A stretch of 64,000 nucleotides of DNA from Macropodus opercularis (taxonomy: Eukaryota > Chordata > Actinopteri > Anabantiformes > Osphronemidae), in contig CM061100.1 of assembly GCA_030770545.1 (NCBI GenBank), positions 11,586,501 through 11,650,500 of the forward strand, given 5' to 3'. Shown here one piece after another: positions 11,611 to 22,000 of this stretch. The first letter of the stretch is position 1, and each line of letters starts with the position of its first letter. Under the pieces are notes generated by a model. The model was not told the origin of the DNA and made no database searches. It worked only from the letters and a program-made list of their open reading frames with translations. The position numbers were made by a program, and so were the translations under genes.

Positions 11611-13876
11611 TGCTGCACTTCCGCCTTTAACGATCATGAAACAGACTGAAACTGCGACACGCCCGTCTTCACCAACGCCCTTTCCTCACCGTTTCCTCTG
11701 TCAGACAGCATACAACGAGGCTGAAGTTAGCATCCGATTCCAACCCCCAGGTCAGCGTTAAGGGAAAAATTAAGAAAAACGTCCCTTTGGCCACAATAAT
11801 TTTACAAAGCTTGCATTGTAACAAGCTGGACATTCTAAATTAGCTCTTCAACACTAAGTTACACGTTTGCTGAATCTGTATTTAATTGTAAATGCCACTA
11901 AGGTTATGTTGCCCTCTCAGTCTTTCACTATTTAAGAATTTATTTATGATACCAAATGTATCTTTACAACAATAAAAGTTGGGGGGGGGGGGAAACAAGA
12001 AACCTTTGTGGAAAAACAGAGTTTTCCCTTAACTTTCCCCTTTTCCCCTCGCCGAGTTGAAGGCTGGAAACGGATGGTAACTTCATCCTCCTGTATCAGC
12101 ATCTGATTACAAGTTTCAAAATAAAAGCACAGAATATATTCGGCGCTATACAATTTAGTGATAGTTTTTAAAGCAAATTGCTTTGAAAGCAATAGCAGCA
12201 GATGGAAAACATTTGTCAAACGTAGTTACATATGTGTGTATGTATGCAATCATTGTCAGTGACTGAAACAATGTACTTATTTCGTCTTTTCAGAAAAAAC
12301 AAATGATTGGGCCAAGAGCTTTAAATTTCTGGCCCTTTTCTTTTTTTTAAAAAATATCACAACTGAATTATTTGTTTAGCGTCACTTTGATTCAATCTCG
12401 TTTTCATCTTACATGAAAGGAAACAAGAATACTTGCATTTTGCATTTTATGTCAGTACACAGATTAAACAAAATCTGAACTTCATTCCGATTAATAATAA
12501 AATACCTAAAACTACCTGCTATTCTACTCTGACACAATTTTTGTTGTAGCACCAATTCTATTTAATTTAATTGTAATTAAAAATCCATAAACATATGTTA
12601 AATGTTTTAATTTTAATTAAATCTTAGGTTTTGGTTTAGGAGGAAGTTTGCATTGACCAAACAAGGAATGCTATGAACACTGTTACTTTGGTTTGTGAAT
12701 GAATCGGAAGTTATGATTGTAGTAACTTTGATGTTTGTTTCTTTATTCTTTACTTTATGGTATGATGCTTCTGTTTCCTCATCTTTATCTCCGCCACTTT
12801 CAGCATATCCCACAGCACAGGTTGTTTCCACTCAGGAGACAGCAGTGTCAACGCCATGTGCATCTGACACAGCCTGCAAAATGTCCCATCAAGCTTTATG
12901 AAGCACTGAAAAACTTTTTTAGCAATTTGGGCTAAAATCGACACACTGCATCGAAACATTTGATATAGTCAGAGCATTAACACCTGCTGGATGTCTGTGG
13001 GAGGTGCATCTGAACAAACCCTCACTGATACGTGGTGGTTAAGTTTCAGTCCATGCTTGTCTTATACTTATAATAAATATTAATAAAGTTATTTTGTCAA
13101 AGATGTGTAATTGTGTTTCTCTGTGAATAATAGTGGATTAGTAGCTTTGCAGTGTCAAATGTCCTTGATAGTAAAAAGCTTTTTATGACATACTGTAGAA
13201 GAGGGCATGTTTGTCATTTTGTACAACATTTCTGTATTTGACCCGTGTAAGAATAAATGTGCTGGATGTTCAGTATTTGAACAAACGAAACTAAACCTAA
13301 ATCTATACTAGCCTAATACCCTATACCCTCCATCGGACAATTCTGTTACCAACATTAATAGACCAACAGTGATCTCCTCTTCTCAACAGTTGGTCAGTGA
13401 TTTGGATCTTTATCAAGCCTTGACATAGTGAAACTCCAGGCTTTTCAACTCCAGGCTAAGAAACTCAACATTTGATGAGACAGAACAAGGCCTTGTTTGG
13501 AGTGGTCACGTGCTCGAGCTACTAATCAGGAACACTTCCATTTCAAATTATTGATGCTGTGTGTTGAGCAGGAAGGCTCAAGTTGGACATCACTAGTCTC
13601 TAGTGTTTGGTTTATTTCCCTGTTCGTTATATTTTCTGATTTACTTTGTAATTGTTTTCCTGCTTTGCAGTGTCAATACTTATCTTTCTATGTAATAGTT
13701 TCCACATTGTGTGATTCTGTGTGTATTCTTTATTCTCATTAAATTATTTAAAGCTACCCTGTATGTATGTCTCGTGGGTCATGTGTGAGGGCCTCACACA
13801 GTTTGTTCACACAGGGCCTCAGAGTTCAGCAACCCTTTAGTTTGGCCTTTCCCATTTGGGAAAGTTTTGAAATTAG
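11611..13876. other. Intergenic between reep5 5' end and ERV-1
   Basis: The first 60-100 bases upstream of the reep5 start are CpG-containing and could hold the promoter, but no TATA box is obvious. The rest has a G-run near 11983, an inverted duplication (separate entry) and AT-rich DNA. Frames at 12613-12959 and 13497-13742 show no family features. I see no RNA gene. Confidence 0.5.
11695..12105. repeat. Divergent inverted duplication upstream of reep5
   Basis: The plus strand at about 11700-11775 (GATT-containing GAAGTTAGCATCCGATTCCA and GTTAAGGGAAAA) resembles the reverse complement of about 12000-12100 (GAAGTTACCATCCGTTTCCA and GTTAAGGGAAAA). Both arms contain a frame reading E(A/D)EV(S/T)IRFQP. 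The arms are imperfect and about 200 bases apart. The origin is unknown; it may be a transposon terminal repeat or a local inverted duplication. Confidence 0.55.
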
Positions 13877-14386
13877 TGTAGTGGAAAACATTAGTATATG
13901 TTAGTGGGTTTAGGATACAGTTAGAGTAGAATAGATATTGTTTAGGCCTTGTTCATTTCCAGGGAATATGATTGTACAGGACGCTTGCTGGCCTTCGGTG
14001 GCTCCGAGGATATCTGGCTGGTAGAGCAGAACAATTTGGGCAAAACATTCTGACCTGGTAACCAAAACAATGGAGTCAAAACAAGTGGCTGTAATCACAA
14101 ATGTTTGCATTTGGGCTGACGCAAACTGAGGGATTAAAACATGCTCCCGAGGAATCTCGGGAAGAGAGTTCTTTGCCTGCCGTAGAGACAACTTGTTTTT
14201 CTGTGGTCAGGCCTGGGGCTCCCCGCGCGCTAGCAAGCATCCTTCCTGCAGGAAGAAGGTGACTCCGCATATCTGCCTTTGCATTCTTTCATCTCAGCAC
14301 TGAAAATAAATCTACAATTGATTGGCTGAAACCTAATGCTGCCTCGACTTGAGTTCTTCTGAGTTGGGACATTTCTAACAACTACA
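13877..14386 (+). repeat. ERV-1 5' LTR
   Basis: 510 bases, starts TGTAGTGG and ends AACTACA, near-perfect short inverted ends. AATAAA at 14305-14310 is a candidate polyadenylation signal. It matches the 3' LTR at 32467-32977 with scattered differences (about 4 percent by eye over the first 155 bases). Confidence 0.9.
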
Positions 14387-16183
14387 AAGATGGCGTCACG
14401 AACTTGGGAAACAAGGAAGCCAAATTAAGAAGAACACTGATACCTGGAGGCTGATGGAAAATTGAGGACAACATTCATCCGGCTGGTGCCTGGACGCAGA
14501 CGACGTCACGTGTGGCCACAGGTAAAAAATTGCGTTTTGCTTTAAGTTGACGTACTCTGTGTCTGGGATCAGGTGGGAATGTTGGTAAGACTGACTGAAA
14601 AAGTCATATAATTTGCCTAAACAGTTAAATTCTAATTTGGCGGCCTTAAGAAAAGAATTTTGTTGTGGGGGGAAACCCTGTATGTTGTGGTGGATGTAAA
14701 GGCGAGATATCGGGTCACTTGTACTAACATTGCTGTAAATAACTAACCAGCTTCATGTGTTTCATGTGTGTTTTTTCTATGATTATAAAAATGATACAGC
14801 CTATTGACATCTAAAAGTTGAATATTGTAACGGACGCAGTTTGGCTCTGGGAAAATTGTGGGCGTTTGAGTCTGGGATTAGAGAAAATTATTGTTTAAGA
14901 CGCTGTATAAGTACAAAGGGCTGACTTGCTCGGGCTCTGCATGGTTTGGAACGAGCGCCTCCTCAACACGGATTGGAAATGGCAAATTACTTTGTTTAAG
15001 GTTGAGAAATTAGCACAGGAGTTTTGCAGAGGCAGCAGTTCGTTTGTGCGCTCACAGTGGGTTTTGGCTCCAGAAATTTTAATGTGCGATCAATTAGAGA
15101 CGAATAATTGTACTGGTACGCTGTGAGTTTGTTTGTTTTTTGGTAACGTGGGGAAATTACATCAGCCTGGGCCAGATCAACCCAGGTGTAATTTTCACCA
15201 TGGAGAGTGAGGCCTGAGAGTTTAGTTAAATCCCGGTGAAAAGCTTTTCTGTAGATAAACGAGTCTAGACTGAAATGTGTTGAATAGTCATGTATGCGGT
15301 GTAATTGATGGAAGCTTTGTATATGCGTGTGCTGATGTTTGTTATGCAATGATTTGTGTTTAGAAGTTGTTGTGAGTGTATGTTTTTCTGCACAGAGGGT
15401 TCTGTGCTGTGGTTTATATGCTGAGGTCTGAGCTGAGACTGTGTGGTTGATAATTTCACAAGAGAAGAGTCTGTCTCTTCTGTCTCGCTGTCTTCTGGCA
15501 ATTGTGAGTGTGTGTATGGATAAAAATAGATCGAAGGGCATGTGGGTATGCAGTTAAAAGGAGATGTGAATTGTTTTGGGTTTGCGTTTTCGTGCTTTTA
15601 TCGAGGAGACGTGGACAAAGGACTCCGCTCAGTCGGGAGAACTGCAGTGGGAGGTGTTCGTTTTGATTTTGATCATAATAGACTTATGTTGAGAGTGTTG
15701 TCTTGCGGTGATCGTAGCTGTTTGTGAGACTTCTTCAGTGTTCAGTGACAGTTGAGACCGCGCCCCTTGTTGGAGAGGGGGGATCTATGACAATAAGGTT
15801 TGTGATTGGCTGTGAGTTCGAGACTGCGCTTCACCTGGTAGTCAAGGGTACTACACAAGAAGACAGCCCCCTCCCCGGAGGTTCACAAACTGAGGCTGCA
15901 GGTGACCTTGGAGGAGAACTCAGAGCTCCGCTGTGACTCTTATCTGTGTGTATGATAGTAGGGACAGCAATTTTCACATGATTGAAACAGAGAAACTCTT
16001 AAATTTGGCACATAAACCGCTGAGGTATTTAAATTGAGATAGTTTTGAGGCTGAGTGGTTTCCAAATTAAATACTACACAGTCATTTGAACTTGGATGAT
16101 ATACCGTAGATTTGTGTGCACTACCGACACATCAATTCAGTAGCATACACAACAGACATATCAACGTAGATACATCACACATA
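14387..16183 (+). other. ERV-1 long 5' leader with conserved splice donor candidate
   Basis: About 1.8 kb lies between LTR and gag start. Parts recur in the ERV-4 leader (50801-52489) and in ERV-0. The phrase GTGGCCACAG followed by GTAAAAA (donor after 14521) is conserved in ERV-4 (donor after 50885), a good position for the donor of spliced env mRNA. Reading frames inside (for example 14926-15126) are not preserved between copies, so the leader looks noncoding. A CpG-rich segment around 15600-15780 precedes gag. Confidence 0.65.
14391..14408 (+). other. ERV-1 primer binding site candidate
   Basis: TGGCGTCACGAACTTGGG starts four bases after the LTR. It begins with TGG, complementary to a tRNA CCA end. 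The first 12 bases recur seven bases after the ERV-4 5' LTR. The tRNA was not identified. Confidence 0.7.
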
Positions 16184-17452
16184 ATGGAATCTGCAAATAA
16201 GAACATGTCTCCCATCGAGGTGGTAGGAAAAAAGAATCTGCTTTTTAGAATCAGCTCGGCCATTGTCTGGCTTCTGAAAGACGAAATTCTGAGATACTCG
16301 AAGAAATGGGATGAACGCACAGGTCAATCAACTTCATCTTGGCCATTGGAGGGAGCGTTTGACCAGAGAGGGTGTGTTGAGATGGAAGTTTTAATAAAAA
16401 ATTACCAAATTAAAGGCAAATCTACAAAGCGTGAGCATAAGCGTGAGCGTGAGACTGCAGTGTTGCACTTGTTTACAGAACATGCCAAAATGTTGAGGGA
16501 AAGAACTGTACAGTATGTGAAGAAACAGCTAGAGGAGAAGGATAAAGTGGGGGCGAAGAATGTGGGGGAGCTCCATCCTCAGGTAACACAGATGCCTGTC
16601 AGAGAACTTCAAATTCTAGGTGACTACATGATTAAGTCAGGGAAAGAAAAATGTCTTTATCCAATGGCAGAGCTGGAGAAAGCAAGCAGGTCAGACGAAG
16701 AAGAGGTAGACGAGGTGGCAGATTCACCTGAGACAGTCTTGAAGGCAGTTAAGGTGCCAGATAGGAATCCTAGGCGTGTCAGTAGATTACATGATAACGT
16801 AGTGAGGATTTTGCAGGAGGCTGAGGATGGAAGGAGATGCAGTGGGTTGGAGATGCAGAGGTGTGATGTGAGAGAGGCTGGTTCAGATGGGTCTGAGGAG
16901 TGTGCTGAGAAATACCTTGTGAGAGTGGAATACTCTAAACTGCCAGACCCTGACAGAGTCTCTACACCCCGGGATGGACATGGTGGTGCAAAGCCTAAAT
17001 TCCCTTAGTCAATCTTGAAAAAGAGGGAGAACAAGGCTGCAGCCAGAAAGGAGCTTGCACCTGCGTTTGACATTGGGAGCGAGGTGCTGGAGGAGTGTAG
17101 GAAAATGGATGGAATTATCATCACAGTTCACGCTCCCATCACAGCTTCAGCTCCCATTACGTTTCCAAGTACATCGGCAGCTGCAGATACACCCCAGGTG
17201 ATATACATTCACCCAGGAGGGTGGCAGGGAGGCCCTCCACGCAGGAGAGGGGGATGTTCCGCTGGCAGAGGCAGAGGAGTTGCTGGTAGATTGGGGAGAA
17301 GAGTGCGATGCCACTACTGTGGGAGAGAAGGACATATAAGGAACCAGTGTTTCAGGTGGATGCAGGACTTTGGACTTGATCCAACTGGACAGGCAATGCC
17401 AGGACAGAGGGGGCCAACCAATCCACGACAGGGTCCTCCAGCCGCTTACTAG
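16184..17452 (+). pseudogene. gag: ERV-1 gag, one internal stop
   Basis: One frame runs from ATG at 16184 (MESANKNMSPIEV) to the UAG at 17450, broken only by a TAG at 17006-17008. The same start appears in ERV-4 (MESDTKNTSHVEV), which supports this start over the in-frame upstream ATG at 16112. Residues about 30-140 carry KNYQIKGKS and charged helical stretches. The C-terminal part has a Gly/Arg-rich segment and one zinc knuckle, CHYCGREGHIRNQC (CX2CX4HX4C, about 17311-17352), as in nucleocapsid proteins. No gammaretroviral-type late motif was identified with confidence. Confidence 0.85.
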
Positions 17453-17488
17453 GGGGGCCCTGAGGCTGTGCCATTTGGTGCACCTCAG
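17450..17488 (+). promoter_or_regulatory. Candidate gag stop-codon readthrough signal
   Basis: UAG (17450-17452) is followed by a 7-base G/C spacer and a stem: bases 17460-17465 (CTGAGG) pair with 17483-17488 (CCTCAG), and after a bulged C, 17467-17472 pair with 17477-17482 (with two G-U pairs) around an ATTT loop. In murine leukaemia virus a UAG with GGN GGN context, an 8-nt spacer and a pseudoknot gives gag-pol readthrough. The resemblance is inference; a TGA follows 13 codons later in this copy. Confidence 0.45.
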
Positions 17489-17493
17489 ATGGA

Positions 17494-17961
17494 GTGATTG
17501 TGGACACTGCACAGTGCCAAATGACTGTGAGAAAAGAGGCGGAGATGGTTTATTGGCTTGGGGACTTAAACGAAACATTCATGGACTCTGCTGAGATGTG
17601 GATGGACTTTATCAAAGCCATTATGTCAGAAGCATCGCAGCCTGCTTGTCCTCCTCACTGTACTCTCCAGTATTTTGAAAATGAGTCTGACGCCCAGCCA
17701 GATGTTTGGTTAAGGAGACAGCCAGGAAAGGTTCAGCTACAATCTACTTCTATTGTTTTGGGAAAACAGTAGGCTGCCATGGTGATAGAGAGAGGGCCAT
17801 ATTTAGATCAGGAATTTGACATCAAAAACAGCATTCCGCATGTGACCTTGTTAGTTAACCCAGACTTTGAACCCAAACATTTAGATCCTATGCTTGTTCA
17901 GTCCCAGGAAGCTAAATTTGTGCCAACAGAAAACAAATACATTTGGTTGAGTGAGGATGAG
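17494..17961 (+). pseudogene. ERV-1 pol linker before reverse transcriptase, split by BEL-1
   Basis: The frame encodes segments such as NSIPHVTLLV and KYIWLSEDE that resemble the region just upstream of reverse transcriptase in related fish retroviruses (compare ERV-2 at 39830-39900). There is a stop at 17770. I do not see the retroviral protease DTG motif; it seems deleted between the gag end and here. The frame is cut at 17961 by the BEL-1 insertion and resumes at 25187-25192 after the duplicated ATGAG. Confidence 0.6.
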
Positions 17962-18409
17962 TGTAGCTGCCCTCGGTGTCTCGGAAAGTAGCAGAGAGTC
18001 TCTTTACGGGTGCAGTGAGTTTATTGGACGACGGCACATCTTTAGGAATTTCCACATACACTTCGCGTCCTTTAGCACCGTGAAACTAAACAACATAAAA
18101 TTAAATAACGACGCAGTTAAGCAGAAGTACATATACACATGTAGGTTGCGTCAGATAAAACAATTAAACAGAAACAGAGTAACAGAAAACATACCTCGCT
18201 CCGCTCACCAAGGGAGCAACTGTTAGCTCAGTTAGCTTGCAGCGCACACATGCGTTCTCCTAAACGGCTATAAACCACTTTTAGGTGCTACGTGAACTAT
18301 AGCAGCCTGTAAAACAACGGTATTCGATTCTCTCTCGAGTTGAACAGCCCCGCCCACTCGGTGAGCGCGCAGCGTGAACGGGTGCAAACATGTAAGGCGG
18401 TCATTTACA
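17962..18409 (-). repeat. BEL-1 3' LTR
   Basis: 448 bases, TG...CA on both readings. By eye identical to 24739-25186, which implies recent insertion because LTRs are identical at integration. Confidence 0.95.
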
Positions 18410-18558
18410 CTCCCACCAATCATGTCATGATGCACCAAACCAATAAACAAACCTGATCATGCATGATTTACAGTTTGTTGACAAATGACCGATCGAGTCA
18501 TGTTCAAGTTAACATCAGTACACAAGTACATTCAGAATATATGTCTGATGCAAGGGTT

Positions 18559-19034
18559 TCAGTTAGCCAATTGTTCACACTCAAGAAGAAGAACTAACTT
18601 TTGGATTGGTCGTTCAATAACTGAGTGTTTAGGGGAATGGCCCTGCCTATCTGTAAGCGTTCGATCGCCCACCTGCACCTTGACTCTGCGAACTAAACCA
18701 TCAGCCTCTTCCACAACTTCAACGACGCGCCCCAGTAACCACTGGTTTCTTGGAAGAGTGTCCTCCCTGATAATGACTATATCATTCACCTTCAGGTTGC
18801 GCCTGCGAACATGCCATTTTTGTCTTGTGAAGACGTTTAGCAGATATTCCTTCTTCCACCTGCTCCAGAACTGTTCAGTCAGGTATTGTACCCTGCGCCA
18901 CCTTTTTGCTGCATACATGTCTTCAGGTATAAACTTTCCAGGAGGTGGCAGAGCGACCTTGGACTTCATCAGGATGAGGTGGTTTGGAGTTAAAGGCTCT
19001 GGAGCCAAAGGATTGTTGACGATTGTTGATTGTT
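18559..19034 (-). CDS. BEL-1 integrase C-terminal segment in shifted frame
   Basis: The minus frame reads PEPLTPNHLILMKS, then KRWRRVQYLTEQFWSRWKKEYL and NDIVIIREDTLPRNQWLLGRV, the conserved C-terminal part of BEL/Pao polyproteins. It should be continuous with the large open frame but is in another frame. The break lies near 19010-19040, where the minus strand repeats CAATC/CAACAATC units, so a small duplication probably caused the frameshift. This is the only defect that I can see in BEL-1 coding sequence. Confidence 0.85.
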
Positions 19035-22000
19035 AACGATGGCCATAGCTTCATAGAACACTGTTCTAAGGCAAGCGTCTGTCAGTCTGCCTGAGCATTG
19101 GGCAACGGTCAGATTCAAAACGTTCCGAATGGTACGAATTTGACGCTCCCAGATGCCTCCTGCATGACTCGCTGAGGGAGCATTAAAAAGGAATTCACAC
19201 TGTTTATCAGCTAAGAAAGCTTCCAACGTCTTAGTATCGCACCTTTTAAGAGCTCCTCTGAGCTCATTCTTTGCTCCCACAAAGTTTGTGCCTTGATCAC
19301 ACCGAAGTTGGCGGACAGCTCCTCTGAGGCTGATGAAGCACCGTAGGGCATTAACGAGAGCATCTGTGGTCATGTCTTCAAGCATTTCGATATGAACTGC
19401 TCGTGAGGATAGGCAGGTGAGAATGAGGCCGTACCTTTTATACTCCTTTCGACCCTGCTTGGTGATAAATGGTCCGAAGCAATCCATTCCACAGTAAGTG
19501 AAAGGAGCTGAGACTTCGACGCGTTCTCTGGGAAGTTCTGCCATACGCTGCTCCTCAGTCGGACGTCTGAGCTTTCGGCACTGTACACATGTATGTATAA
19601 GCTTGGCAACTGATTTAGTTCCACCTATGACCCAAAATCCATTTGCTCTGACTTCCATCAGTGTTTGACCACGACCCTGATGACAAATTTGGGCATGATA
19701 ATGAGACAGAATAAGTCTGGTTACATGGCTTTCCTTAGGGAGGATGACGGGATGTTTCATCTCTTGGCTGAGCGAAGATGCATTCATTCTCCCACCAACA
19801 CGAAGTAGTCCATTTACCAATATAGGATCAAGGCGGAAGAGAGGGCTTGATCTAGGGAGACTGCTTCCCTTTCGCAATGTTTTTAACTCTTGGAGGAAGG
19901 TTTCTTGCTGGACAAGCTTAATTATCGCCTCCGCAGCTCGCTTACGCTCCTCTGCTGTTACAAGTTCATCTTTGTGCTCCGACTTAGACACCAGTCTCTT
20001 AATCCTGGCGACCACCTTAATGAGCGTTTTCCAGGTAGAAAATCGACTAAGGCGACTTAGAATGTCTCTTTGCTCGCCGGTTTGTGTCACAAGCACTTGA
20101 ACTGACTTAACCTCAGGGTCGCCGACAAACAGATTAGGTGATGCATTTGGTGGTAGGAGGATCTCCCTTTCCCATAGGAACCGGGGCCCTGAAAGCCAGT
20201 TCGCTGAAGATATATCCGCTGCATGAAGGCCTCTAGAGGCATGGTCTGCTGGGTTTTGTGTTGTATCGACATAATGCCACTGCTTTGGGTCTGTATGGTC
20301 TCTAATGAATTGAACACGGTTGGCAACAAACACGTGAAATCTTCGTGCTTCATTATTGATGTAGGCCAGTACTACCTGAGAGTCGGTCCAAAAGAATTCC
20401 TTGTCAATCTTCATCTCTAGCTCAGTTCTCAGCATTGCTCCGAGCTTTGCTGAAATCACTGCAGCGGAGAGCTCCAGTCTAGGAATGCTTTTAACTTTGG
20501 TGGGTGCAACTCTCGGTTTAGCCATTACAAGGCTGCAATGGATCTCGTTCTTGTCATTCTGATACCTTAGGTAAGAACATGCGCCGTATCCTACGTTACT
20601 GGCATCTGAGAAATGGTGCAACTCCACTCTCACCTTTTCGCCAAAGGTTTGAGGATGATAACATCTAGGTATGACAACCTCCTTCAGTTGCTGCAGACCG
20701 TTTTTCCACTCCTCCCACCGTGGATGTAAGTTAGCAGGAAGAGGATCATCCCATCCAATTCCTTTGCGACATAGTTCCTGCAGGATGCACTTTCCGCTCA
20801 AGATGAAAGGAGCCAGGAACCCAAGTGGGTCGAAAAGAGAGGCAACGACTGACAAAATTGTACGGCGAGTGGGTGGTTGATCTGTTGCTTTCATGTAGAA
20901 TCCAAAGGTGTCATTTTCTATGGACCATTGAATGCCAAGTACATGTCCTTCCTGTGTTGCATCTCGATCAATGCTTAGAGGCTCGGTAGTTGCTGCTCGT
21001 TCTGAAGGGGATATGCAGGCTAGGACATCACTTTGATTTGAGCTGAACTTATGCAGACGTAAGCCTGCACCTCTGCATAACTCTTGCGTTTCAACAATCA
21101 GATTTCTAGCCTCTTCAACTGATGGCGTGCTCACGAGACCATCATCTACGTAAAAGTTCTTCTCAATAAATGATGATGCGGAGGGGTAATCATTCTTGTG
21201 TTGCTGTGCCAGATACTTAAGGCCAAAGTTAGCACATCCGGGTGATGAGGCTGCACCAAAGAGGTGTACTGCCATTCTGTACTCACGGGGCTCTGAATCC
21301 AATTGTCCTCCCTCCCACCAGAGGAACCTCAAGTAGTTACGATGTTCAGGTGAGACATAGAATTGATGGAACATCCTCTCTATGTCACAGGTCACGGCAA
21401 CAGCTTCTCTTCTGAAACGGCAAAGAACTCCTACTAAAGAGTTAATTAGGTCAGGACCTGTGAGCAGACTGTCATTTAGGGAAATGCTGTGAAACTTTGC
21501 AGAGCAGTCAAAGACAACTCTCAGTTTACCTGGCTTTCTGGAATGGTACACACCATGGTGAGGAATGTACCACACGGTTTCTCCCTCAGCTACGGGAGGG
21601 GCGAGCTCAGCGTCACCTTTACTTATTGTTTCTTCCAAAAAGGACTTGTATTGATCATAATACAGTTTGTTGGACTTTAGCTTTCTCTTGAGATGCTGTA
21701 GCCGAATTGTGGCTAGTCTTTTATTGTTTGGTAGTGATGGTAAACTATTGCCTTTGAAAGGGAGCGGCATTTCATAGTGTCCATCTTCTCTCTGTCTGAT
21801 GTTGCTACTAAGTAACTGTACAAAGTAAACATCGTCTTGAGATAAAAACTTGTTCTCATAACTCCTCTCATTGAAATCAGATTCTAAGACTTTTAAAACA
21901 TCAGTGGTTGTCGGCAATGGTATTTCCTTCACTGAAATTCGGTGCACAAGGCTCTGATATCCTCCTCTGTCCAGGTGGGGATTGGCTGATCCTATTATGC

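Noticed and set aside
12613..12959. Overlapping frames on both strands
   Set aside because: No recognisable motif, no splice context and no second copy in the window.
14926..15126. Upstream reading frame in the ERV-1 leader
   Set aside because: The matching ERV-4 leader region does not keep the frame.
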